This document shows positions 1 to 6,837 of a stretch of DNA of 8,664 nucleotides, in pieces. This DNA comes from Anaerolineaceae bacterium (GTDB lineage: Bacteria; Chloroflexota; Anaerolineae; Anaerolineales; Anaerolineaceae). Each line of letters opens with the position of its first letter. Position 1 is the first letter of the stretch. The stretch covers positions 1 to 8,664 of the forward strand of contig JACZIY010000387.1 in assembly GCA_014860845.1 (NCBI GenBank). The letters run 5' to 3'. The translations under genes were made by a program, and so were the position numbers. The notes beneath the pieces were generated by a model. It saw only the letters and a list, made by a program, of their open reading frames with translations, was not told the origin of the DNA and made no database searches.

Positions 1-1
1 A

Positions 2-775
2 GTCCTTGTCGCCGTGTCTGGTGGTAAAGATTCCTTAGCCTTATGGGATGTCCTGAATAAGCTTGGTTATTTAACTGCTGGCGTGTACATCAATTTAGGC
101 ATTTCTGGTGATGATCAGTACTCATTAAAATCTCAAACCATCGCTGAGAAATTTGCTTCAGAACGTAACCTCATATTACATGTTACCAATATAGAATCCG
201 ATTATGGAAAAACCATTCCAGAATTTTCTGAGACAAACAAACGGGGAAAATCAAAACCCTGTTCAGTCTGTGGTTTGATCAAAAGACATACAATGAATGA
301 AATTGCCTCAAAGCATGGTTACGATGTACTTGTGACCGGTCATAATTTGGATGATGAAGTATCTGTTTTGTTCAATAATGTTCTGGGATGGCAGGTTGAT
401 TTTCTCCGTCGCCAGTCTCCTTTAATTCCTGCAAAAGTAGGGTTGATCCCTAAAGCTAAACCTTTTTGCCGATTCTATGAACGTGAAACAGCTGCATATG
501 CTATTTTAGCAAATATTGAATACATAGAAGAAGAATGTCCATTTTCCGAAGGTAGCACAACCATCCAGAATAAAGAATTACTCAATCAATTAGAACACAA
601 TCGGGCAGGGACGAAATTGGCTTTTTATCTAAAATTTTTGAATGCAAAAAAGGAATTATTTGTTGATCTTAATCAAGATAAGAGCATGGAAGAGTTATCT
701 TCCTGCCAAACCTGTGGACAACCAACGCCTAAACCAGGTAATTGCACATTTTGTAGGATGGTTACCAGATCTTAA
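2..775 (+). CDS. TtuA/Ncs6-like tRNA 2-thiouridine synthetase, 5'-truncated by window edge
   Basis: This is probably an ATP-pyrophosphatase-type tRNA thiolase of the TtuA/Ncs6/CTU1 group. Such enzymes adenylate a tRNA uridine or thymidine and replace its 2-oxygen with sulfur. The frame is open from base 2 and reads VLVAVSGGKDS, the PP-loop ATP-binding strand, so the gene starts upstream and an N-terminal zinc finger is probably missing. Counting the Met of a GTG at 14 as residue 1, a CSVCG motif lies at 83-87 and a third cysteine at 175 (EEECPF). This matches the three cluster-binding cysteines known in TtuA. The motif GHNLDDE lies at 109-115. A C-terminal zinc knuckle has CxxC pairs at 231/234 and 244/247. 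The GTG at 14 is not the real start because it would split the PP-loop strand. The sulfur donor and the target position (for example s2T54) cannot be told from the sequence. Confidence 0.85.
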   Translation, partial: VLVAVSGGKDSLALWDVLNKLGYLTAGVYINLGISGDDQYSLKSQTIAEKFASERNLILHVTNIESDYGKTIPEFSETNKRGKSKPCSVCGLIKRHTMNEIASKHGYDVLVTGHNLDDEVSVLFNNVLGWQVDFLRRQSPLIPAKVGLIPKAKPFCRFYERETAAYAILANIEYIEEECPFSEGSTTIQNKELLNQLEHNRAGTKLAFYLKFLNAKKELFVDLNQDKSMEELSSCQTCGQPTPKPGNCTFCRMVTRS

Positions 776-787
776 TCCAAATATATC

Positions 788-828
788 AAAAAAGAGGAGT
801 CTTCGTTCATAGAAAACTCCTCTTTTTT
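788..828. terminator. Bidirectional Rho-independent terminator between convergent genes
   Basis: A perfect 13-bp inverted repeat (788-800 with 816-828) encloses a 15-nt loop. The GC core is GAGGAGT/ACTCCTC. An A-run on the left arm and a T-run on the right arm give a U-tract on either strand. It lies 13 bp after the stop of the thiolase gene and 8 bp after the stop of glnA, so it probably ends both transcripts. Confidence 0.9.
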
Positions 829-835
829 GTATTTT

Positions 836-2173
836 TTATGCGGTTTCTAAATACCGCTGTTTTTCCCAATCGGTGACAAAAATTCGATATTCATCCCATT
901 CAGCTCGTTTTGCTCGCAGGAAAGCACCATACATTTCGTTACCGAGACTATTTTTAATCACTTCATCTTTTTCTAATTCATTAAGTGCTTCTAATAATGA
1001 ACCGGGTAATTGGCGAATTCCCATTGCTGCCCGTTCCTCCATCGATAATGAATAAATGTTGACATTGTTCAGTGGTTTTGGCGGATTCATCTTTTTCTCG
1101 ACACCATCCATAGCTGCAGAAAGCATGGCATTAAATTGAAGATACGGGTTTCCCGATGGATCGGGACAGCGTAATTCAGCTCTTACTGCCTTATCCTTAC
1201 CTGGTGTAAATCTGGGTATCCGAATCAATGCTGATCGATTTTCACCAGCCCAACCGATGTACACTGGTGCTTCATAACCAGGAACCAATCGCTTGTATGA
1301 ATTGACCGTTGGGGAAAGTATGGCGGACATGGATCGTGCATGGTGCAGTTGCCCAGCCAGGAAATGATATGCCAAATCTGAAAGATGAAATTCATCATGT
1401 GGATCAAAGAATAAATTATTCCCATCATGATCAAACAAAGATTGGTGACAATGCATGCCCGATCCATTTACTCCATAAATGGGTTTCGGCATGAAAGATG
1501 CGATCAAGCCATGTTTAGCAGCAATTGCCTTTACTGTATATTTGAGTGTCAGAACATTGTCAGCAGTCTTTAATGCTTCACCAAACTCGAAATCAATCTC
1601 ATGTTGGCCTAATGCCACTTCATGATGACCAACTTCAACTTCCAGACCCATCTGGATCAGTGCACTCATTAATTCGGTTCTGACCCGAACAGCTTCATCA
1701 TTGGGTGAAAAATCAAAATAACCACCCACATCATGGGGAACCGGATGAACATTATCCGTACCATTTCTTCGGAACAAGAAAAATTCCGGTTCAGGACCCA
1801 CATTGAATATATATCCTTTGCTTTCCAGTTCTTTTAATTTCCTTTTTAAAACACCACGGGGGTCGCCCTCAAAAGGTGACCCGTCAGGATGAAAAATTTC
1901 ACAGAAAAACCTTGCTCTTTTATTTTCATCCGGCGACCAGGGCAGAACAGCATACGTATCCATATCCAGGCGTAAATGCATGTCACTCTCCTGGATTCTG
2001 GCGAATCCCTGGACGGACGAGCCATCAAACCAAACTCCATCGTCTAATGCAACCTCTAGTCTTTTCACCGGTGCGTCAACACTTTTTACTGTACCGGTTA
2101 CATCAGTGAATTGATATGATACATATCGCACACCATCAGCTTCTACGCGTTCCAAAATTTCTTTTTTATCCAT
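836..2173 (-). CDS. glnA: Glutamine synthetase type I (GSI-alpha), 445 aa
   Basis: The enzyme makes glutamine from glutamate, ammonia and ATP in the cytoplasm, as a dodecamer in this family. The start at 2173 (MDKKEILE) is chosen because GGAGA sits about 7 nt upstream; an in-frame TTG at 2215 has no such site. Visible motifs are FDGSSVQGF (49-57), metal and substrate glutamates in EPEFF (128-132) and HHEVALGQHE (183-192), the ATP/glutamate motif NGSGMHCHQS (236-245), the flap NSYKRLVPGYEAP (291-303), and AELRCPDPSGNPYL (332-345). The length and the C-terminus (WEKQRYL) resemble Bacillus-type GSI-alpha. It lacks the roughly 25-residue insertion of GSI-beta. Residues equivalent to Bacillus R62 and E304, known for glutamine feedback inhibition, appear as R59 and E301. 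The usual Pro of HHEVAPGQHE is Leu187. The long leader holds a ribozyme-like RNA, so control is likely post-transcriptional too. Confidence 0.97.
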   Translation of the reverse strand: MDKKEILERVEADGVRYVSYQFTDVTGTVKSVDAPVKRLEVALDDGVWFDGSSVQGFARIQESDMHLRLDMDTYAVLPWSPDENKRARFFCEIFHPDGSPFEGDPRGVLKRKLKELESKGYIFNVGPEPEFFLFRRNGTDNVHPVPHDVGGYFDFSPNDEAVRVRTELMSALIQMGLEVEVGHHEVALGQHEIDFEFGEALKTADNVLTLKYTVKAIAAKHGLIASFMPKPIYGVNGSGMHCHQSLFDHDGNNLFFDPHDEFHLSDLAYHFLAGQLHHARSMSAILSPTVNSYKRLVPGYEAPVYIGWAGENRSALIRIPRFTPGKDKAVRAELRCPDPSGNPYLQFNAMLSAAMDGVEKKMNPPKPLNNVNIYSLSMEERAAMGIRQLPGSLLEALNELEKDEVIKNSLGNEMYGAFLRAKRAEWDEYRIFVTDWEKQRYLETA

Positions 2174-2283
2174 GATCATTCTCCATCTCAAAGAAAATAA
2201 TATATCCCACAACAAACAGAACTACTGTCTTCGTAAATATGTTGGATACTTAAAACAAACCTTTTCTATTAAGGCTTTTTTTT

Positions 2284-2489
2284 ACCACTACGGTTCTTTG
2301 TTTCTGTTGTCACCAACAGACTTTCAGAAACACATTTTTTTTCCAGGAGATTGAAGCCAGTGGTGTGGCTTTGAAGGCATCCGCTGATCACTCGATTTTC
2401 TTCTGTATATTTTGCCCCTAACAGAATTAACTCTCTCTTTGCAGAGAGGAACCTCCTCCTCGTCATCTCAATGATGAGATTCAGTCGCT
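2284..2489 (-). ncRNA. glmS-class self-cleaving ribozyme fold in the glnA 5' leader
   Basis: Read on the minus strand, the elements of the glmS ribozyme occur in order. The cleavage dinucleotide A2489|G2488 is followed by CGACTG. P1 is ATCTCA/TGAGAT (2480-2475 with 2470-2465). The core GACGAGG follows at 2464-2458, then the P2 5' strand GGAGG (2456-2452). ATCGA (2396-2392) and GCGGATG (2384-2378) lead into the P2 3' strand CCTTC (2377-2373). P3 is AAGCCA/TGGCTT (2371-2366 with 2359-2354). P4.1 is TCTGTTG/CAACAGA (2320-2314 with 2309-2303), capped by a GUGA tetraloop and followed by ACAAAG (2301-2296). The P3 loop ACCACT (2364-2359) is exactly complementary to AGTGGT at the 3' end (2289-2284), as expected for pseudoknot P3.1. 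P4 itself is weak. Differences from the usual core are GCGAC for GCGCC, CAGCGG for CGGCGG, and an insertion of about 50 nt. The 3' end is about 110 nt before the glnA start codon. Identity comes from remembered family sequences, not a model search. Confidence 0.85.
2397..2449 (-). other. Two-hairpin insertion inside the ribozyme core
   Basis: In typical glmS ribozymes the GGAGGUU segment runs directly into AUCGA. Here about 50 nt separate them. The insert folds locally into two hairpins. The first is CTCTCT/AGAGAG with a GCAA (GNRA) tetraloop (2448-2433). The second is TTCTGT/ACAGAA with a 14-nt loop (2426-2401). Its position next to the part of the core that contacts the ligand in crystal structures is an inference from alignment. 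Its role is unknown. Confidence 0.6.
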
Positions 2490-2528
2490 AGATCTCCATC
2501 TATTTTGTTTTTAAATTTCAATGGAGTT

Positions 2529-2558
2529 AGTCTACCTGAAAAAGGATATTGTTGTCAA
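2529..2558 (-). promoter_or_regulatory. Sigma70-type promoter for the ribozyme-glnA transcript
   Basis: On the minus strand a perfect -35 box TTGACA (2558-2553) is separated by 18 nt from a -10-like TAGACT (2534-2529, 4 of 6 matches). Initiation near 2522 would place the ribozyme cleavage site about 33 nt into the transcript and give glnA a leader of about 350 nt. Confidence 0.6.
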
Positions 2559-2561
2559 GGG

Positions 2562-2572
2562 GCAAAATTTGC
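2562..2572. repeat. Short palindrome between the divergent glnA and recA promoters
   Basis: GCAAAATTTGC is a perfect palindrome around a central base, with 5-bp arms. It lies between the -35 boxes of the two divergent promoters, where a regulator could touch both. At this length in AT-rich DNA it could be chance. Confidence 0.25.
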
Positions 2573-2584
2573 GCTGATTTAATC

Positions 2585-2611
2585 TTGACATTTGAACATT
2601 TGTACTATAAA
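2585..2611 (+). promoter_or_regulatory. recA promoter with embedded LexA-box-like site
   Basis: A perfect -35 TTGACA (2585-2590) precedes a -10-like TATAAA (2606-2611). The 15-nt spacer is slightly short. The spacer contains GAACATTTGTAC (2594-2605), one mismatch from the Gram-positive-type SOS operator GAAC-N4-GTTC. A repressor bound there would cover the promoter, which is what SOS control of recA would predict. No LexA gene is in view. Confidence 0.5.
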
Positions 2612-2670
2612 CTATTATTGAAATTTTGAATACAATAATACTTAGTTATAATTTGATAAGCGTACTTTAA

Positions 2671-2676
2671 GGAGAT
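2671..2676 (+). promoter_or_regulatory. Shine-Dalgarno of recA
   Basis: GGAGAT, preceded by AA to give AAGGAG, lies about 5-7 nt before the ATG at 2681 and fixes the recA start. Confidence 0.8.
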
Positions 2677-2680
2677 ACAA

Positions 2681-3775
2681 ATGGCTCGTAAGAAAAAGAA
2701 TGATTTATTCTCACAAGAAGAAAATAGTCCAAGAAATGAAGCACGCCGGGCTGTATTGGATAAAGCCTTAAATGATATTGTTAAAAGGTATGGTGAAGGA
2801 TCCATTATGCGCATGGGCGAAGCGAAACATCTCAATGTAGAAGCAATTCCAACTGGATCATTATCACTTGATATCGCCCTGGGAGTCGGTGGAATTCCAA
2901 AAGCGAGAATTACTGAAATTTTCGGGCCAGAATCATCCGGAAAGACAACCTTATGTCTACATTTAGTAGCAGAAACCCAAAAGATGGGAGGAATGGCAGC
3001 TTATGTGGATATGGAACATGCACTGGATCCCATATATGCCACCCACCTCGGTGTAGATATTGATAATTTATTAATTTCCCAACCAGATACCGGGGAACAG
3101 GCACTTGAGATCACCGAAACGCTGGTTCGTTCCGGTGCCATCGATCTGGTAGTGGTCGATTCTGTTGCTGCCTTGGTACCTCGCAATGAAATTGATGGTG
3201 ATATGGGTGATGCTACCATGGGTATGCAGGCTCGTTTAATGTCACAAGCATTAAGAAAATTATCAGGAGCCATCAATCAGACAAAAACCGCTGTCGTATT
3301 TACCAATCAATTAAGACAAAAAATCGGTGTAATGTTTGGAAACCCGGAAACAACTACAGGTGGAATGGCATTAAAATTCTACGCTTCCATACGTTTGGAT
3401 ATCAGACGTATTCAATCCATTAAGGTCGGGTCGGAGATAATCGGTAATCGGGTTCGCGTTCGGGTTGTTAAAAACAAAGTCGCTCCCCCGTTCAAAATAG
3501 CTGAATTCGATGTTATGTACAATGAAGGTATCTCAACCGCTGGTGATATCCTGGACCTCGGAACACAATTGGAAATTGTAACCAAACGTGGGGCTTTCTA
3601 TTCATATGGAGATATACGGCTGGGACAGGGTCGTGAAAATGCAAAAGAATTTCTACGCCAAAACCCGGAACTTATGGATGAAATTGATAGTGCCGTCCGT
3701 GAACACGCCATGCACGGTTTTGCAATAGGTGTCACGTCCGGAACTGAAGAAAATTTCACGGAAGAAGAAATGTAA
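2681..3775 (+). CDS. recA: RecA recombinase, 364 aa, full length
   Basis: RecA is the ATP-dependent strand-exchange protein that coats single-stranded DNA and activates LexA self-cleavage. The protein shows Walker [10 protein letters not shown] (82-90), the catalytic glutamate in [11 protein letters not shown] (Glu112), and Walker B LVVVDS (156-161). The L2 DNA-binding region with [21 protein letters not shown] runs from about 208 to 228, and the signature [11 protein letters not shown] spans 230-240. The N-terminus has a basic start (MARKKK) and the C-terminus a short acidic tail ([10 protein letters not shown]). The length is normal for the family, with no intein or frameshift. A strong ribosome-binding site and a promoter with an SOS-like box lie upstream. 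A lipoprotein gene follows after 38 bp with no terminator between, so the two may be co-transcribed. Confidence 0.99.
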   Translation: MARKKKNDLFSQEENSPRNEARRAVLDKALNDIVKRYGEGSIMRMGEAKHLNVEAIPTGSLSLDIALGVGGIPKARITEIFGPESSGKTTLCLHLVAETQKMGGMAAYVDMEHALDPIYATHLGVDIDNLLISQPDTGEQALEITETLVRSGAIDLVVVDSVAALVPRNEIDGDMGDATMGMQARLMSQALRKLSGAINQTKTAVVFTNQLRQKIGVMFGNPETTTGGMALKFYASIRLDIRRIQSIKVGSEIIGNRVRVRVVKNKVAPPFKIAEFDVMYNEGISTAGDILDLGTQLEIVTKRGAFYSYGDIRLGQGRENAKEFLRQNPELMDEIDSAVREHAMHGFAIGVTSGTEENFTEEEM

Positions 3776-3813
3776 TTTTCTTAAATTGCTAAAGTAATTA
3801 GACAGGTCAGTTC

Positions 3814-4353
3814 ATGGGTAAAAAGGTTTTCATAATCATCAGTTTTATTGGGATATTAATCTTTCTTACAGGTTGTTTACGTCCCTTACAGGCTGATCCT
3901 ATGGAAGCGGAAGTGCCGGCGTTTATTCCACCTACATTAATTCCGCCAACGCCAACCAATGAACCAATTCCTACCCAAATACAAAATTCTGAAGAGTCCT
4001 TACCGGATGCTTGTATCGATAATCTAACATTTATCGAGGATAAAAGTATTCCAGATGGCACTGCGGTTGCACCAGGCTCAGTCATTGAAAAAGGCTGGGA
4101 AGTAAAAAATTCTGGTACATGCAATTGGGGATCTGGATACACCATCCGTTTAATTGGTGGACCAGCATTAGAAGCCATCTCACCCCAGGATCTTTTTCCT
4201 GCCCGCAGTGGCACATCCCTTACCATTCAAATTGATTTCATTGCTCCTGATCAACCAGGAAATTACCGAAGTGCCTGGCAAGCATACAATCCGTCTGACT
4301 TGGCGTTCGGGGATTCCTTTTATATTGATTTTGTGGTCAAAGCTGAAGAATAA
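3814..4353 (+). CDS. Lipoprotein with NBR1-type Ig-like domain, 179 aa
   Basis: A predicted cell-surface lipoprotein of unknown function. The N-terminus is a lipoprotein signal: basic MGKK, a hydrophobic stretch, then lipobox LTGC with Cys21 as the lipidated residue. A Pro/Thr-rich linker (about 35-60) reads like the spacers common in Chloroflexota exported proteins. Residues about 66-177 form one all-beta domain resembling the 'Ig-like domain from NBR1': DGTAVAPGSVIEKGWEVKNSG, then TCNWGSGYTIRLIGG, then a Pro-Gly-Asn-Tyr turn (148-151) and SAWQAYNP. Two cysteines (67 and 103) could pair. It follows recA by 38 bp and is probably read through from it; only a weak AGG lies upstream of the ATG. 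The ligand is unknown, and bacterial copies are often thought to bind other proteins or cell-wall material. Confidence 0.85.
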   Translation: MGKKVFIIISFIGILIFLTGCLRPLQADPMEAEVPAFIPPTLIPPTPTNEPIPTQIQNSEESLPDACIDNLTFIEDKSIPDGTAVAPGSVIEKGWEVKNSGTCNWGSGYTIRLIGGPALEAISPQDLFPARSGTSLTIQIDFIAPDQPGNYRSAWQAYNPSDLAFGDSFYIDFVVKAEE

Positions 4354-4390
4354 AAAAAACTCATCCCAGAAAAATTATTCGGGATGAGTT
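4352..4390. terminator. Rho-independent terminator, mainly for the ahcY operon
   Basis: A perfect 10-bp stem AACTCATCCC/GGGATGAGTT (4358-4367 with 4381-4390) has a 13-nt loop. On the minus strand the stem is followed by eight U residues, making a strong terminator about 20 bp after the ahcY stop codon. On the plus strand the following sequence is only mildly T-rich, so it may end the lipoprotein transcript less efficiently. Confidence 0.85.
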
Positions 4391-4411
4391 GTATATTGTA
4401 AATTGAGATTT

Positions 4412-5671
<1,260 letters not shown>

Positions 5672-6652
5672 TTATTCCTCCACTAAATTATTTTTGTTAA
5701 GTATTTGATCTAACTCACCATCGTCATCAAAATGAAGTCGAAATCGTTCAACAAATTTTTCAACTGAGTATTGATGTGATTGAGTTCCGTTTTGTTCGAG
5801 ACAATAAGCAGCTGATAAAGAACCAATTTTACCGCATAATTCCCATGAGAAATTCTGTTGATACCCGCGCAAGAATCCACCTCGAAATGCATCACCGACA
5901 CCGGTTGGATCAACAATATTCTCAACCGGAAATGTCGGTACTACATATTCATGATCATCAGCATAAATCATTGCTCCTTTATTTCCCAAGGTAACAACCA
6001 GAAATTTGACAATTTTTAAAATCTCGTTCTGGTTTAATCCAGTATGTTTCTGTAAAAGTTGATATTCATACTCATTCACAAATAATGAATAAGCTCCTTC
6101 CACGCCATTCCGAATTTCTTCTGAACTCATTCGAACGATTTGCTGACTGGGATCAAAAAGATATGGGATTTTTAATTGAGCACATTCATCTACATATAAA
6201 TTCATTGCCACAGGATCATTCGGAGAAATGACAACTAATTCAGGTGAAAAATCCAATTCTTTTAAGGAATAATCTCTGGCGAATGTCATTGCACCTGGAT
6301 AGAAACTGGCAATTTGTGAATTGGCTTTATCTGTATTGGCAAAAAAAGAGGCTGTGAAGACTCCATCAATTTTTTTAATATATTTCGTTTCTACCTTGTG
6401 GTTTTGCAACCAGATGCGGTAATCTTCAAAATCTTCACCTACTGTAGCAAAAACGACAGGTTTATCCGAACCTAATAATGCCAATGTATAAGCTATATTC
6501 GGTGCGATTCCCCCACGTACTTTTGTCATACTCTCAACTAGAAAAGATAAGCTCAAAGTCTCTAAATTATCAGGCAAAATATGATCTTTGAAATAACCAG
6601 GGAATTTCATTAAATAATCATAGGCTACAGACCCGGTACAAACAATTGACAT
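5672..6652 (-). CDS. PfkB-family nucleoside/sugar kinase, 326 aa, possible adenosine kinase
   Basis: A ribokinase/PfkB-fold kinase that transfers phosphate from ATP to a sugar or nucleoside hydroxyl. The start at 6652 (MSIVCTGSVAYD) is preferred because GGAG lies 6 nt upstream; an earlier in-frame TTG at 6664 overlaps that site. Motifs, numbered from this start, are the di-glycine hinge KVRGGIAPN (44-52), the Mg-associated NEYE (193-196), and the catalytic anion-hole motif DPTGVGDAF (248-256) with base Asp254. The gene is immediately upstream of ahcY, with its TAA touching the ahcY ATG. A role in phosphorylating the adenosine released by ahcY therefore makes sense, since removing it pulls that reversible reaction forward. 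This substrate is inferred from context; the PfkB motifs alone do not distinguish adenosine from ribose, fructose or other substrates. Confidence 0.85.
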   Translation of the reverse strand: MSIVCTGSVAYDYLMKFPGYFKDHILPDNLETLSLSFLVESMTKVRGGIAPNIAYTLALLGSDKPVVFATVGEDFEDYRIWLQNHKVETKYIKKIDGVFTASFFANTDKANSQIASFYPGAMTFARDYSLKELDFSPELVVISPNDPVAMNLYVDECAQLKIPYLFDPSQQIVRMSSEEIRNGVEGAYSLFVNEYEYQLLQKHTGLNQNEILKIVKFLVVTLGNKGAMIYADDHEYVVPTFPVENIVDPTGVGDAFRGGFLRGYQQNFSWELCGKIGSLSAAYCLEQNGTQSHQYSVEKFVERFRLHFDDDGELDQILNKNNLVEE

Positions 6653-6684
6653 TTTAAACTCCAAACAACAAAATCACCTTACAC

Positions 6685-6710
6685 AAAAAACGCCCTCTGG
6701 ACTGAGAGCG
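6685..6710 (-). terminator. Hairpin plus T-run in the leader of the kinase-ahcY operon (candidate attenuator)
   Basis: On the minus strand CGCTCTC (6710-6704) pairs with GAGGGCG (6697-6691) in a 7-bp stem with one G-U, a 6-nt loop, and six T residues directly after. This is a canonical intrinsic terminator, 32 nt before the kinase start codon. No minus-strand gene ends upstream, and there is no room for a promoter between hairpin and gene. The operon must therefore be transcribed through it, which suggests attenuation. I recognise no known riboswitch aptamer in front of it. Confidence 0.65.
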
Positions 6711-6750
6711 AACCATTAAAGCCCGCCTAGTTTAACATAGTAAGAACTCT

Positions 6751-6780
6751 TTGTAAAGCTCGTACTAAAGCAATTATAAA
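6751..6780 (+). promoter_or_regulatory. Candidate promoter for the TPR lipoprotein gene
   Basis: On the plus strand TTGTAA (6751-6756, 4 of 6 matches to -35) is followed after 18 nt by TATAAA (6775-6780, 5 of 6 matches to -10). It overlaps the minus-strand TATAAT, so the two divergent promoters could compete. Another -10-like TACAAT occurs at 6810-6815 without a clear -35. Confidence 0.35.
6773..6778 (-). promoter_or_regulatory. Candidate -10 box for the kinase-ahcY operon
   Basis: A perfect TATAAT is read on the minus strand, placing a start near 6766 and about 55 nt of leader before the hairpin at 6710. The -35 region 17-18 nt further upstream is poor, so the call rests on the -10 box and on the need for a promoter here. 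Confidence 0.4.
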
Positions 6781-6782
6781 TT

Positions 6783-6823
6783 AAGACTAATTTTCTTTCT
6801 ATTATTTGTTACAATTTAGTCTT
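6783..6823 (+). repeat. 8-bp inverted repeat in the leader of the TPR lipoprotein gene
   Basis: AAGACTAA (6783-6790) and TTAGTCTT (6816-6823) are exact inverted copies 25 nt apart, ending 14 bp before the ATG. They could form a hairpin in the 5' leader or mark a dimer-binding operator. The loop is AT-rich with no other structure. Confidence 0.4.
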
Positions 6824-6837
6824 GGTTCAGAAACCTT

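Noticed and set aside
14..16. GTG as start codon of the first gene
   Set aside because: The frame continues upstream as VLVA, which completes the PP-loop strand VLVAVSGGKDS, so the gene starts before the window.
2174..2215. N-terminal extension of glutamine synthetase from a TTG at 2215
   Set aside because: The extra 14 residues (MLWDILFSLRWRMI) do not match the family, and the Shine-Dalgarno fits the ATG at 2173.
2254..2283. Plus-strand terminator (AAACCTT, loop, AAGGC, then T-run)
   Set aside because: The stem is short and bulged, and no plus-strand gene precedes it; it probably reflects AT-rich leader sequence.
2269..2466. 65-residue minus-strand reading frame between glnA and recA
   Set aside because: It overlaps the ribozyme elements, has no family resemblance and is better explained by the structured RNA.
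2200..2520. T-box, lysine or glutamine-type riboswitch in the glnA leader
   Set aside because: None of the T-box signature, the L-box core or the cyanobacterial glnA-motif pattern is present; the elements instead match glmS-class RNA in order.
3001..3276. 91-residue minus-strand frame inside recA
   Set aside because: It is antisense to highly conserved recA coding sequence and low in complexity, so it is a shadow frame.
3807..4226. 139-residue minus-strand frame opposite the Ig-like lipoprotein
   Set aside because: It is the reverse shadow of a gene with a clear signal peptide and domain, and it shows no family motif.
6652..6837. SAH or SAM riboswitch upstream of the kinase-ahcY operon
   Set aside because: I could not find the conserved core of any of these aptamers; only the terminator-like hairpin is supported.
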